Assembly (NCBI GenBank): GCA_018388625.1
Contig: CP074402.1
Span: 434,001 to 498,000, forward strand
Source of the DNA: Nocardiopsis eucommiae
GTDB lineage: Bacteria > Actinomycetota > Actinomycetes > Streptosporangiales > Streptosporangiaceae
DNA length: 64,000 nt
Direction of reading: 5' to 3'
In this document: piece after piece, positions 1 through 9,431 of the stretch
Layout of the letters: the number at the start of each line of letters is the position of its first letter
How positions within the stretch are numbered: position 1 is the first letter of the stretch
Made by a program: the position numbers and the translations under genes
The notes under the pieces: generated by a model
The model's input: only the letters and a program-made list of their open reading frames with translations
Database searches by the model: none
Told to the model about the DNA's origin: nothing

Positions 1-656
1 GTCCGAGGTGCCGATGTAGATCGCGCCGCTGGCACGGCAGTAGAAGGCGCCCGCCGGGGACGGGTAGGCACGGCAGGGACTCACCCCGGGCTCGTCCCAG
101 AACACCCGGTCCGGCGGGGCGAACGGGATGCCCGCGCGGTCGAACTGGGTCTTCCACGCGTCGTCCAGACAGTCCGCGACCAGGTGCAGGAACCGCTCCA
201 TGGAGCCGGGGTCGTCGACGTCGAGCTCGGGGACCGGGCACGGCAGCGGGCTGAGCCGCCCGGTGTCGTAGAGGGGTTGGCGACCAGGGCGCTGTGACCG
301 GTGGGGCGGTCGGGCAGGGTGCGACCGGGCAGCCCCAGCTGGCCGGTGGGTGCCTCGGCGGTGGGGCTCGGAAGCTGGCCGGGCTTGTCGTCGCCTCCGC
401 CGTCCGCCCGCTCCGAGACCGTGTCCATGGCGGACTCGCCCTCGTTGACGCTGGTCCAGGAGAGCAGCGACAGTGCGAGCAGGGCCACGAGGAGACCGCA
501 CACCGCACTGAACACCCTGCGGTTGGTGCGGTGCGCCCTGCGGGAGTACTCCAGCCGGGTGAACGCCGCGGACAGGGCGGGATCGGAACCCACGGAACCT
601 CCGGGTCCGGATCCGCCGGGCTCGTCGGAGCCTCCCGGACCGTGGTCACCGCTCAC
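1..656 (-). CDS. neutral zinc metallopeptidase (YpfJ family), C-terminus beyond window
   Basis: The gene runs off the left edge, so the catalytic HExxH half is not in the window. A GTG start at 656 overlaps the TGA of the upstream gene (GTGA), which argues for translational coupling. A Gly/Pro-rich cytoplasmic tail of about 45 residues is followed by one membrane segment (VFSAVCGLLVALLALSLLSW), then a linker and the start of a domain closely resembling the neighbouring metallopeptidase (NPLYDTG, FLHLVADCLDDAW, FYCRASGAIYIG). The frame breaks near 270, where AACCCCTCTAC would need one more C. Inferred to be a membrane-anchored peptidase of the Zn_peptidase family with its active site outside the cell. 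The substrate is unknown. Confidence 0.72.
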
Positions 657-1605
657 CGCACCAGCTCCTCGCGGGCTTCCCAGGTGTTGCAGGCCGCCGG
701 GTCGAGACGGTCCAGACCGTGCGCGGTCCACAGACGACCGTTCTCCACCGATCCGTGCGTGCTCGTGCCCGCGTGGTCGGAGCGGAGCCCGACGGAGTCG
801 AGGATATTGGCTCGCTCCGACTTCCCGTAACCGAGGGACTCCTCAGCGGAGCCGACGAACACCCCGCCCAGGCAGTTGGCCTGGAGCTCGTTGCGCCGGG
901 TGAGCTCGTCCGCCGTCTTCTCGTCGGCGTTGCCCCGCAGGGAGCGGAACTCGGCCAGGATCATCGACTGCCCCTGCACGTGGTGCCCGTACTCGTGGCT
1001 GAGCAGGAACGTGTACGCCTCGGCCTCGTCACTGCCGGCGGAGGCCGCCACGATGTCCTCCACTCCCAGGTAGAGCCCCTGGTTGGCCTGGCAGTAGAAG
1101 GCCGCCGTCCCCTCCTTGGGGAAGGGCCCGCACGGGCTGTTGCCCGCCGCGTACCAGTACACGCGGTTGGGGGAGGAGAACGGGATGCCCGCCTCGTGGA
1201 AGTAGGTGCCCCACGCCGCGTCCAGGCAGTCCGCGATCGCGTGCACGAAGGTCTCCACCGAAGCCGGGTCCTCGGCGTCCATCTGCGGCGGACGACACGT
1301 GACCTCGCCGAGTTCACCGTTGGCGTAGAGCGGGTTCTGCCCCAGGGGGTCCTCGATCGGCACGGCGTCGGTGTCCGGCGAGGCCGACTCGGCGGACAGC
1401 ACCTGGGTGGCGTCCGGTCCGAGGGGCTCCCCCAGGCCGGCTGCGCCGTCGGCAGCAGCGCCGAGAACGCCAGGAAGCCCGTGAACCCCACGGCGGCGAG
1501 CCCCGTCCCCAGGGACAGCGAGACCCCCAGCCCCATGCGCTGGAGGAAGCCGGGGCGCTCCGCCCACGGGTCGGACTCGGGTCGGTTCCGTCGTCGGGTC
1601 AGCAC
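653..1605 (-). CDS. membrane-anchored neutral zinc metallopeptidase (YpfJ family)
   Basis: About 316 residues. A short basic N-terminus (MLTRRRNRPE) is followed by a membrane segment at about residues 29-52 and an extracytoplasmic domain. The zinc-binding motif is visible as LLSHEYGHHVQGQ, with the supporting ELQANCLGGV helix downstream, as in the YpfJ/KPN_02809 peptidases. The NPLY...FYCQANQGLYLG region matches the partial gene that follows it, so the two are tandem paralogues in one operon (4-base overlap). The frame breaks near 1430 in a run of G (TGGGGGAG would need six G). The start at 1605 is chosen because it precedes the basic residues and the membrane helix. Function inferred from family; target unknown. 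Confidence 0.82.
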
Positions 1606-1748
1606 GCGACCGGGCCCCCGTCCCGCGCGGAGGGTCCGGCCACGCCGGAGGAAGGATCGACGGAGCCACCAGCGGGGTCCGGTTGGCGACGCCGGGGAGG
1701 GCGCCCGATGGATACGGCCCGCTCGCGGACCGGATAAGCTCTCGCGTC

Positions 1749-3599
1749 ATGTGGTGGGTCGGCTCCTGGCGCCCGGCCGTCGCGATGGCGACGGCCCTTC
1801 TCGTGTTCTCCTCGCTGTTCGTGGTGGTCGCCGCGGGGTGGCCGGGAGGAGCGGCGCACGCGGTGACGGCGACCGCACCGGCAACCACAGTACCGGGGCA
1901 CGAACCGGCGGTCAGCGGTCGGCATTCCGACCCGGACACGGTCATCACCAACGATATCCGCCTGGAACTGGACCAGCTGGGCATCCTGCACGGCGAGGAG
2001 TCCCTGCGCTTCGAAGGTCCGGCGCCGGAGACCTTCACCCGGGCGCTCACCGCCACGATGCTCTACGACACCGACCACGACCGGCGGTTCGAGATCAACG
2101 GGGTCACGGCGGTCGACTCCGGCGGCTCCACCCTCCAGGTGGAGACCGAGGAGACCGACGGAGCCCTCCTCGTCCGCATCCCCACCGAGGGCGCGCGCGG
2201 AGTGCGGCTCAGCTACCGGGTGAGCGGCACCGTGGGCGAGGTCGCCCAGGGCGTCCAGCTGGAGTGGCGCGCCGTCGGCGCCTACAGCCACGACGTCCGC
2301 TCCACCGACGTCACCGTGACCGCCCCGCAGCCCCCCGAAGCACTGTCGTGCCTGGCGGGCGAACCCCGCAGCGCCATGTACTGCACCGCCTCGGACATGG
2401 GCGGGGACGCGGTCGTCGCGCACTTCCTCCAAGCCGACATGACCCCCAGCGACCGGCTGGACATCGTCGTGAACTACCCGCCCGGCACCGCCGAGGGCGA
2501 ACCCCTCCTGAACCGGCGATGGTCGCTGGCGTCCGCATTCCAGGTGACACCGGCCACCGCGAGCGTGTTCGGACTCCTGCTGTTGGTCCTGGTCGGCGGG
2601 CTGATCGCGCTCATCCGCCTCCGGGGACGCGACGAACGCGCACTGCGCAGCGAGGCGGCGGAGGGCGACCACGCACCCGTGGCCCGTGGCGAGCACGGCC
2701 AGATGCGCTTCGCCCCGCCGGACGACGTCCACCCGGGCCAGATCGGCACACTGGTCGACGAGCGCGTGGACATCGCGGACCTCACCGGAACCGTCCTCGA
2801 CCTGGCCGTACGCGGTCACCTCCGGGTCGAGGAGCTGCCCCACGAGCACTTCACCTCGGTGGACTGGAGGCTGGTCCGCCTGGACGGACCGGCCGAGGAG
2901 ACCCTGCTCTCCTCCGAGTGGCTCCTGCTGGACGCCCTCTTCGGGGAGCGCCGTTCCGTGCGCCTGTCCGAACTCGGGTCGCCCCGCCACTCCGACGACT
3001 TCCCGGCGCGTGTGGACCGGGTCCGCGAGGAGCTGTACCGCGACATGGTCCGGCTCAAGTGGTTCTCCCGCTCACCCAGCCGAGTGCGGGGGACCTGGAC
3101 CACCGTGGGCATGGCGCTCACCGCCGTCGGCGTGGTCCTGACCGGTGTGCTCGCCGTGTTCACGAACGCGGCCTTCACCGGACTGGCCGTGATCATCGCC
3201 GGGGCCGCCGTCACGGCGGGGGCGCAGTACATGCCCGCCAAGACCAGGCTCGGCAGTTCCGTCTACGCGCACACGATGGGCTTCCGCGACTACCTGCTCA
3301 GCCCGCGCGCCCAGAGCGCCCCGCCCGGAGAACGGGTGGAGCTGTACTCGCGCTACCTGCCCTACGCGGTCATCTTCGACGACGTCGACCGCTGGGCCAA
3401 CATCCTCGCGGCGGCGGCGATCGCGGACCTCAGCCCCGAGGAGCTCGACGGTGACGGCCTGCACTGGTACACCGGGCCGCGCGAGTGGCGGATCGAGGAC
3501 TTCGCGGACTCGATCAGCACGTTCGTGGTCACCCTCACCGGTCTGATCACCAACACCCGGCGCGTGCGGCTGCTCAACCAGCTGCAACGATCGAGGTAG
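1749..3599 (+). CDS. DUF2207 family membrane protein
   Basis: About 616 residues. An N-terminal signal or membrane segment (residues about 12-33) is followed by an extracytoplasmic beta-rich domain of the DUF2207 type (LELDQLGILHGEESLRF, GVRLSYRVSGTV). A second membrane helix follows (SVFGLLLLVLVGGLIALIRL), then a cytoplasmic part, two more hydrophobic segments (TTVGMALTAVGVVLTGVLAVF, LAVIIAGAAVTAGA) and a C-terminal tail with the family's YLPYAVIFDDVDRWA sequence. Members are integral membrane proteins of unknown function. An in-frame ATG at 1683 also exists; 1749 is preferred because it leaves a normal signal anchor, although no strong ribosome site is visible. Transcribed divergently from the metallopeptidase pair. 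Confidence 0.8.
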   Translation: MWWVGSWRPAVAMATALLVFSSLFVVVAAGWPGGAAHAVTATAPATTVPGHEPAVSGRHSDPDTVITNDIRLELDQLGILHGEESLRFEGPAPETFTRALTATMLYDTDHDRRFEINGVTAVDSGGSTLQVETEETDGALLVRIPTEGARGVRLSYRVSGTVGEVAQGVQLEWRAVGAYSHDVRSTDVTVTAPQPPEALSCLAGEPRSAMYCTASDMGGDAVVAHFLQADMTPSDRLDIVVNYPPGTAEGEPLLNRRWSLASAFQVTPATASVFGLLLLVLVGGLIALIRLRGRDERALRSEAAEGDHAPVARGEHGQMRFAPPDDVHPGQIGTLVDERVDIADLTGTVLDLAVRGHLRVEELPHEHFTSVDWRLVRLDGPAEETLLSSEWLLLDALFGERRSVRLSELGSPRHSDDFPARVDRVREELYRDMVRLKWFSRSPSRVRGTWTTVGMALTAVGVVLTGVLAVFTNAAFTGLAVIIAGAAVTAGAQYMPAKTRLGSSVYAHTMGFRDYLLSPRAQSAPPGERVELYSRYLPYAVIFDDVDRWANILAAAAIADLSPEELDGDGLHWYTGPREWRIEDFADSISTFVVTLTGLITNTRRVRLLNQLQRSR

Positions 3600-3647
3600 G
3601 ACCGCCCGACCGAGGGCGGGGAACACGTGGAGAGGGCGGGGAGGACC

Positions 3648-4073
3648 ATGCGCGCTGTCGTGCAGCGGGTGTCGCACGCATCGGTGACGGTGGAGGGCGA
3701 GGTGGTCGGAGAGATCACCCGTCCCGGCCTGATGGCCCTGGTGGGGGTCACGCACACCGACACCGAGGAGGAGGCCCGCAAGGTCGCCAGGAAGCTCTGG
3801 ACCCTGCGGATCCTGGAGGACGAGAAGTCCTGCTCCGACGTCGCGGCGCCGCTGCTGGTGGTCAGCCAGTTCACCCTCTACGGCGACGCGCGCAAGGGCC
3901 GCCGCCCCACCTGGCAGGCGGCCGCGCCCGGACCGGTGGCCGAGCCCCTGGTGGACGCGGTCGTGCGGGAGCTGCGTGACCAGGGCGCCGAGGTCGCCAC
4001 CGGGGTGTTCGGCGCCCAGATGTCCGTCGGCCTGACCAACGAGGGTCCCTTCACGGTCATCGTGGAGGTCTGA
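3648..4073 (+). CDS. dtd: D-aminoacyl-tRNA deacylase
   Basis: 141 residues, the normal length. The enzyme hydrolyses D-amino acids (and mischarged glycine) from tRNA in the cytoplasm. The two family signatures are present: SQFTLYGD at about residues 75-82, and the C-terminal NEGPFT that forms the cross-subunit Gly-cisPro motif. The start MRAVVQRV is canonical and follows GGGGAGG at a good distance. Lies 48 bases after the DUF2207 gene on the same strand and ends at a hairpin shared with the convergent gene. Confidence 0.96.
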   Translation: MRAVVQRVSHASVTVEGEVVGEITRPGLMALVGVTHTDTEEEARKVARKLWTLRILEDEKSCSDVAAPLLVVSQFTLYGDARKGRRPTWQAAAPGPVAEPLVDAVVRELRDQGAEVATGVFGAQMSVGLTNEGPFTVIVEV

Positions 4074-4089
4074 GGGCGGGGCCGGGGCG

Positions 4090-4105
4090 GGGCGGCGTGC
4101 CGCCC
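4090..4105. terminator. short GC hairpin between convergent genes
   Basis: GGGCGGC, loop GT, GCCGCCC lies between the convergent ends of dtd and the FMN-binding oxidase. No T-run follows. A likely bidirectional terminator, but seven base pairs in this composition is modest evidence. Confidence 0.45.
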
Positions 4106-4118
4106 GCCGGGTCACACG

Positions 4119-4757
4119 TCACCGCGTCACACGGGCCAGGACGTGCTCCGGGACAGGGAGGTCGTGGACCAGGGCCGGGTCGGTGACCGGCGGGTCGAAG
4201 ACCGTCCGGACCGGCTGCACGCCCGCCCAGATCGGCAGGGCGTAGTCCTCCTCGTCGTCGCCGGGCGGGCCGGTGCGGACCTTCACCGACGCCTCCTCCA
4301 GGGACAGCGCCAGCACCCTGGTGGCGGCCAGCTCCTTGGCGTCGGGCTGGCGGGCCGCGTCCCACCGCCCCGGAGCCAGTTGCTCGGTGATCGCCCGCAG
4401 CCCGTCCCAGCGCTCCCGTTCGTCGGTGACCACGCGCGGTGTTCCGAAGACCATCGCGGAGCGGTGGTTCACGGAGTGGTGGAAGCCCGAGCGTGCCAGG
4501 ACGATCCCGTCCAGCAGGGTGACGGTCACACACATCTCGCCCTCCGTCCGCAGGGACCGGGCACCGGTCGATCCGTGCAGGTACAGGGTGTCGTCGATCC
4601 GCCCGTACCCCGTGGGAACGACCCGGGGCGCACCGTCGACGACCACGCCCATGTGGCACACCAACCCCTCGTCGAGGAGGTCGTACAGTTCGGCGCGGTC
4701 GGTCCGGGTCTTGTGCTTGGCGCGGTTGAGCCGTGTGCGTTCGGTGGTGGAGAGCAT
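4119..4757 (-). CDS. pyridoxamine 5'-phosphate oxidase family (FMN/F420-binding) protein
   Basis: 212 residues. The split-barrel flavin-binding fold is recognisable: GLVCHMGVVVDGAPRVVPTGY at the N-terminus, then TLYLHGSTGARSL (phosphate-binding strand), VTVTLLDGIVLARSGFHHS and VNHRSAMVFG. This arrangement is typical of the small PNPOx-like proteins of actinomycetes that use FMN, F420 or haem; true PdxH activity is not implied. The ATG at 4757 is chosen because the upstream in-frame sequence overlaps the divergent regulator. It is divergent from a MocR regulator with inverted repeats between them, so it is probably that regulator's target. Confidence 0.82.
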   Translation of the reverse strand: MLSTTERTRLNRAKHKTRTDRAELYDLLDEGLVCHMGVVVDGAPRVVPTGYGRIDDTLYLHGSTGARSLRTEGEMCVTVTLLDGIVLARSGFHHSVNHRSAMVFGTPRVVTDERERWDGLRAITEQLAPGRWDAARQPDAKELAATRVLALSLEEASVKVRTGPPGDDEEDYALPIWAGVQPVRTVFDPPVTDPALVHDLPVPEHVLARVTR

Positions 4758-4771
4758 GGGTCTACGGTAGG

Positions 4772-4814
4772 CAGAAGTGGATACCCGAACCATGGCCACT
4801 TCTGGCAGGAAGTG
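4772..4814. promoter_or_regulatory. candidate operator of the divergent MocR regulator
   Basis: CAGAAGTGG at 4772-4780 is repeated as the exact inverse CCACTTCTG at 4796-4804, and a third half-site CAGGAAGTG follows at 4806-4814. The array fills the 67-base gap between the two divergent genes. MocR/PdxR regulators commonly bind such repeated half-sites in their own divergent promoter, so autoregulation and control of the oxidase are inferred. Confidence 0.6.
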
Positions 4815-4824
4815 AAAGACCACT

Positions 4825-6422
4825 GTGCGCCGACACCTCACCGAACCGCCCGTCCGCCTCGACCGCGCCGACCCCACGCCGCTCACCGCGCAGCTGTCCG
4901 GCGCCCTGCGGGAGGCCATGGCCACCGGGGCGCTCAGGGCCGGGGAACGGCTGCCCTCCAGCCGGGCACTGGCCGGGCAGCTCGGAGTGAGCCGCACGGT
5001 GGTCACCGACGCCTACCAGCAGCTCTACGCCGAGGGCTGGCTCGACGGCCGCCACGGTTCCGGCACCTTCGTGGCCGAGCACGGGCCCCTGCCGAGACCG
5101 TCGGCCCCCGCCCGACCACGACCCGCACACGGCGCCGAACCCGTACGGGGGCGCCCCTCACGGGACGAGGTCCGCCGCGCCGGGGTCGTGGACCTGCGCG
5201 CGGGCGCCGCCTGGGTCCGCGACCACGACCGCGCCGCGCTCCGCCGGGCCTGGCGGCACGCCGCCGAGATCCCGCCCTCGGACGACCCCGACCCCCGGGG
5301 ACACCCCGGGCTGCGCGCCCTGCTGGCCGAACACCTGCGCCGCACCCGGGGCGTACGGGTGGGGCCCGAGAACGTCCTGGTCACCAGAGGGACCGGCAAC
5401 GGGATCGACCTGGTCGGCGCCCTGACCGCCAGCCGGGAGGGCTGGCCCGGCGCGGCGACGGCCCCCACGGCCCGCTTCCGCGCCGGGGTGGAGGAGCCCG
5501 GTTACGGGAAGGCGCGGACCATCCTGGCCGCACGCGGAGCCGAGATCGTTCCCTGCCCCGTCGACCACGACGGCATCCGCCCCGACGACCTGTCCGACGA
5601 CCTCGCGCTCGTCTACACCACCCCCGCCCACCAGTACCCGCTGGGCGGACGCCTCCCCTGCCTCGTCGCGAACGCCTCCTGGCCTGGGCCCGACGAACCG
5701 GCGCCGTGGTGATCGAGGACGACTACGACGCCGAGTTCCGGTACGACGTGGCGCCCCTGCCCGCCCTGTACGGGCTCGACCCCGAGCGGGTCGTCCTGCT
5801 CGGCACCCTCTCCAAGACCCTCGACCCCGACCTCGGCATCGGTTGGGTCGTGGCCGAACCCGACCTGCTGCACCGCCTCGCGCGGGTACGGGCCGAGCTG
5901 TCCGACCGCACCAGCGGCCCCGTCCAGGCCGCCACGGCCCTCCTGCTGGAACGCGGGGACCTGGACCGGCACCTGCGCCGGATGCGCCTGGAGTACGCCC
6001 GCCGCCGCGCCGTGCTCGTGGAACACCTCGGCCCCAGGATCGGCGGGGACACCGCCGGGCTGCACGTGCTGCTCCCGCTGCCCGAGGAGGCGGTGGCGCC
6101 GGTGATCGCGGCGGCGGCTGAGGAGGGCGTCCTGGTGGAGGACACCAGCAGTACGTGCCACGGCGACCCGAGCGTGCACGGCCTGGTCATCGGCTACGGG
6201 ACGGCGGGCGGCACGGAACTCCGCCGCGCCTGCGAGGTCCTGGCCCGCGCCGTGGAACGCCACGCCGGAGAGCGCGGTGGCCCCGGCCCGGAGAGTGACC
6301 GGTCGTCCCGGAGGTCCCGGGACGCGGCGCGACCGCGACCCGGGACACGGGGAAGGAGATCGGGGAGGGAAGGGGAGAGGGACCCGGAGGGTCTCCCGCG
6401 CCCTACTCGACCTCGACGGTGA
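4825..6422 (+). CDS. MocR/PdxR-type GntR regulator with aminotransferase-like domain
   Basis: About 530 residues. The N-terminal GntR winged helix (residues about 1-75) has GERLPSSRALAGQLGVSRTV and DGRHGSGTFV. A class I aminotransferase-like domain follows: LVTRGTGNGIDLV, TPAHQYPLGG, VIEDDYDAEFRYD and the PLP-lysine motif LLGTLSKTLDPDLGIGW. Such proteins sense pyridoxal phosphate or related ligands. The frame breaks near 5660, where HQYPLGGRLP should continue into RRERLLAWARR. GTG start at 4825. The extra C-terminal residues after about 6270 are low-complexity, and the stop at 6422 overlaps the convergent regX3 by 20 bases, so the true end may be earlier. Divergent from the FMN-binding oxidase, whose expression it probably controls. 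Confidence 0.85.
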
Positions 6423-7101
6423 CGGGCTCGAACTTGTAGCCGAGGCCGCGCACCGTGACGATGTACCGCGGGCTGCTCGGGTCCTCCTCGATCTTCGCGC
6501 GCAGACGTTTGACGTGCACGTCGAGGGTCTTGGTGTCACCGACGTAGTCGGCGCCCCACACGCGGTCGATGAGCTGCATCCGGGTGAGCACCCGCCCGGC
6601 GTTGCGCAGCAGCACCTCCAACAGCTCGAACTCCTTCAGCGGGAGCTGCACGCTGTCTCCGCGCACCGTCACGACGTGCCGCTCCACGTCCATCCGGACG
6701 GGACCGGCCTCCAGCGCGGCGGGCAGGACGATCTCGTCCTCACCCCGGCGGCGCAGCACCGCGCGGATGCGCGCCACCAGCTCACGGGAGGAGAACGGCT
6801 TGGTCACGTAGTCGTCGGCGCCCAGCTCCAGACCGACGACCTTGTCGATCTCGGAGTCCTTGGCGGTGAGCATGATGACGGGGACGTTGGACTTCTGCCG
6901 CAGGGTCCGGCACACCTCGGTGCCGGAGAGCCCGGGAAGCATGAGGTCCAGCAGGACCAGGTCGGCGCCGGTCCGGTCGAAGGTCTCCAGAGCGACGGTC
7001 CCTGTGGGCGCGACCGCGACCTCGAAGCCCTCCTTGCGCAGCATGTACGACAGGGCGTCGCTGTAGGACTCCTCGTCCTCTACTACGAGTACGCGCGTCA
7101 C
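6403..7101 (-). CDS. regX3: phosphate-response two-component response regulator RegX3/PhoP-like
   Basis: 232 residues. A receiver domain (VLVVEDEE acidic pair, phospho-Asp in DLVLLDLMLPG, Lys in DYVTKPFSSRELVARI) is followed by an OmpR-type winged helix (LPLKEFELLEVLLRNAGRVL, VHVKRLRAKIEEDP, VRGLGYKFE). The GTG start at 7101 overlaps the senX3 TGA (GTGA), so the two are translationally coupled. Known members activate high-affinity phosphate uptake and alkaline phosphatases under phosphate limitation. The divergent phoU and the PHO-box-like repeats between them support that role here. In Streptomyces the same arrangement is called phoR-phoP, so the symbol is a naming choice. Confidence 0.93.
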   Translation of the reverse strand: MTRVLVVEDEESYSDALSYMLRKEGFEVAVAPTGTVALETFDRTGADLVLLDLMLPGLSGTEVCRTLRQKSNVPVIMLTAKDSEIDKVVGLELGADDYVTKPFSSRELVARIRAVLRRRGEDEIVLPAALEAGPVRMDVERHVVTVRGDSVQLPLKEFELLEVLLRNAGRVLTRMQLIDRVWGADYVGDTKTLDVHVKRLRAKIEEDPSSPRYIVTVRGLGYKFEPVTVEVE

Positions 7102-8290
7102 TGTGCCGTCTCCTGGTGGTTGTCGTTCCGGGTCGCGTCGAGCTCCCGGCTCTCGGGTCGGGGCAGACGCAGTGTGAACGTCGAACCCGACCCCTCCTTG
7201 CTCCACACGGTCACTTCTCCACGGTGGTGGGTCATGATGTGCTTGACGATGGCCAGACCGAGACCGGTACCACCGGTGGCCCGGCTCCGAGCGGCGTCCA
7301 CACGGTAGAACCGCTCGAAGATTCGCTCCAGGTCCTGCTGGGGGATGCCGATCCCCTGGTCGGCGACGCTGATGTCCACGCTGCTCCGCGAGGTCCCGAC
7401 GGACACCGCGACCCTCGTGTTCTTCGGGCTGTAGGCGACGGCGTTGGCGATGAGGTTGCGCAGGGCGGTCCCCAGCATCGCCTCGTCACCCAGGACCGTG
7501 AGCCCCTCGGCACCGCTGCCGACCAGCTCGATTCCCTTGGCGTCGGCGGGCATGCGCACGGTATCGATCGCCTCCTCGACGATCGACCCGAGATCCACCG
7601 GGGCGGGCTCCGCGATGGGCTCGGCGCCCTGGATACGGGAGAGGGTGATCAGGTCCTGGATGACCGCCGTGAGCCGGGACGCCTCGGTCTGCATGCGACC
7701 GGTGAAGCGGCGCACCGCCTCGGGGTCGTCGCTGGCGTCCTGTACGGTCTCCGCCAGGAGGGACAGCGCGCCCACGGGGGTCTTCAACTCGTGCGAGATG
7801 TTGGCCACGAAGTCGCGCCGGACCGCCTCCACCCTGCGGTGTTCGGTCTGGTCCTCGGCCAGGACCAGCACCAGGCCGGTGCCGCCCAGCGGGGCGACCC
7901 GCACGGCGAAGGACGTGGCGTCGGGGCCGAACTTGCGGACGGCCACCTCGATGTCGGTCTCCCGGATCACCCCGTCACGCCGCACCTTGCGGGCCAGCGT
8001 GAGGAGTTCGCCTATGACCAGTTCCTCGCCTCGGACGAGGCCGAAGGCCCTGGCGGCGGAGGAGGCGCGCAGCACCCGGTCGCCGGAGTCGAGCACCACG
8101 GCGGAGGAGGGGAGCGCCGACAGCACCTCCGCCACCCCTGCGGGAGGGTGCTGCCGTCGTGGCGGGGTGACGGCGCTTCCTCTCCCGTGGTGCGTGTACG
8201 GAAGAGAGGGCTGGCGGCGACGACGCCGATGGCGACGCCCACGACGAGCCCGATGATGCCGACGACCGCGGCGAGAAGTTCCCCTTGCAC
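7098..8290 (-). CDS. senX3: phosphate-sensing histidine kinase SenX3/PhoR-like
   Basis: About 397 residues. One N-terminal membrane helix (VVGIIGLVVGVAIGVVAA) is followed by a PAS-like region and the kinase core: H-box NISHELKTPVG, N-box LRNLIANAVAYSP, G1 VADQGIGIP and G2 GTGLGLAIVKHI. The membrane helix and the rest are in different frames. The break is at 8135-8138, where GCAGGGGTGGCG would read through as GGG GTG GCG with one more G. Starting downstream at 8135 would lose the membrane anchor, so the 8290 start is preferred. Autophosphorylates and passes phosphate to the coupled regulator; PhoU normally restrains it when phosphate is plentiful. Confidence 0.9.
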
Positions 8291-8351
8291 GATTCGATCG
8301 TAAACGTGCGGACTGGGGCTTTACCCGGTCAGAGCATGTGACACAACCGAG

Positions 8352-8395
8352 GTTCTTTCACAGTTCACCAACTCTTGGCCGATTCTTCAAACACA
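8352..8395. promoter_or_regulatory. PHO-box-like array of four 11-base direct repeats
   Basis: Four consecutive 11-base units lie between senX3 and phoU: GTTCTTTCACA, GTTCACCAACT, CTTGGCCGATT and CTTCAAACACA. The second carries GTTCACC, the core of the Streptomyces PhoP box, and the 11-base period is the one expected of that box. Position upstream of phoU and the senX3-regX3 operon fits autoregulation by the phosphorylated regulator. The outer units are degenerate. Confidence 0.6.
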
Positions 8396-8414
8396 GACTG
8401 GGAGCATTGAGGAC

Positions 8415-9077
8415 ATGCGCGATACCTACCATGAGGACCTAGACAGCCTGAGTGAACGCCTTGTCGAGATGACGAGGCTCGCCAGGCACGCCGTCGCGCG
8501 GGCCACCACGGCCTTGCTGGACAGTGACCTGAACGCGGCCCAGGAGGTGATCTCGGGTGACGAGGAGCTCAACCGCCTCGACCAGGAGATCGAGGACACC
8601 GCCTTCAGCCTGATGGCGCGACAGCAGCCGGTCGCCTCCGACCTGCGGACGATCATCACCGCCCTGTCGATGCGCGGGGACCTCGAACGGATGGGTGACC
8701 ACGCCGTTCACCTCGCCAAGATCGCCCGGCGCCGCCACCCGGACTCCGCTATCCCCAAGCCGGTCCGCTCCATCGTCCTGGAGATGGGGCACCAGGCGGA
8801 GCTCCTGGTGATCAAGGCCGGTGAGGTGATCATGGAGCGGGACCCCGACACCGCTCTGGAGCTGGACAAGGACGACGACAAGATGGACCGGCTGCGGCGC
8901 AAGCTGCTGCAGCGCATCCTCGCTCCGGGCTGGGAGTACGGGGTGGAGGCCACCATGGACGTGACGCTGGTCGGCCGGTTCTACGAACGCTTCGGTGACC
9001 ACGCGGTGCACGTGGCGGACAACCTGGTCTACATGGTGACGGGCGAGAAGCGTGAGGACTACGAGCCCGAGGCCTGA
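8415..9077 (+). CDS. phoU: phosphate signalling regulator PhoU
   Basis: 220 residues, full length. Two PhoU four-helix repeats are visible, each with its metal-binding E/DxxxD-type signature: RGDLERMGDHAVHLAKIA near residue 90 and RFYERFGDHAVHVADNLVYM near residue 190. PhoU links the Pst phosphate importer to the sensor kinase and keeps the Pho response off when phosphate is sufficient. No pst genes follow in the window, so phoU is separated from the transporter, as is common in actinomycetes. Divergent from senX3-regX3 across the PHO-box-like repeats. Confidence 0.96.
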   Translation: MRDTYHEDLDSLSERLVEMTRLARHAVARATTALLDSDLNAAQEVISGDEELNRLDQEIEDTAFSLMARQQPVASDLRTIITALSMRGDLERMGDHAVHLAKIARRRHPDSAIPKPVRSIVLEMGHQAELLVIKAGEVIMERDPDTALELDKDDDKMDRLRRKLLQRILAPGWEYGVEATMDVTLVGRFYERFGDHAVHVADNLVYMVTGEKREDYEPEA

Positions 9078-9431
9078 TGACGGAACCATGACGTGCGGTG
9101 CGGTCGGGTTGGCCGGGCTCGGAGATCCGGACGGGTCACGGGTGGGCCAACCCGATCCGAAATCGTGACCTTTGTCGCTGTGGGCGCTCGCGGAGGGTGG
9201 TCGGGCGGGGGCGAACCCTACCCCGATCCGCGTCCGCGTCAAGCCGCGCTTCGGCTGGCCAGCAGGGGTGGAGGGCTCTCCGAGGCGCTCCGACCGGGCG
9301 GCCGGGACTCCTCGGGTACACTTTGTCAAGACCTAAAATGTGTGGCCTGACCTGCGTGTTCGCAAACCTAATAGGTACGTTAAGTCACAGATTCGTGGTA
9401 TCCTTGTGGTAGCGGAAGGGGTACCTGTCAC
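9078..9431. other. 354-base gap upstream of carD
   Basis: No gene is supported here. The 3' half is noticeably richer in A/T than its surroundings and probably holds the carD promoter. TAAAAT at 9334-9339 is a plausible -10 element without a convincing -35, and GGAAGGGG at about 9415 is the carD ribosome site. No hairpin terminator for phoU was recognised. Confidence 0.5.

Noticed and set aside
719..3454. Very long plus-strand frame over the metallopeptidases and DUF2207 gene
   Set aside because: The translation is Arg/Pro/Gly-rich with no motif, and the family proteins lie in other frames.
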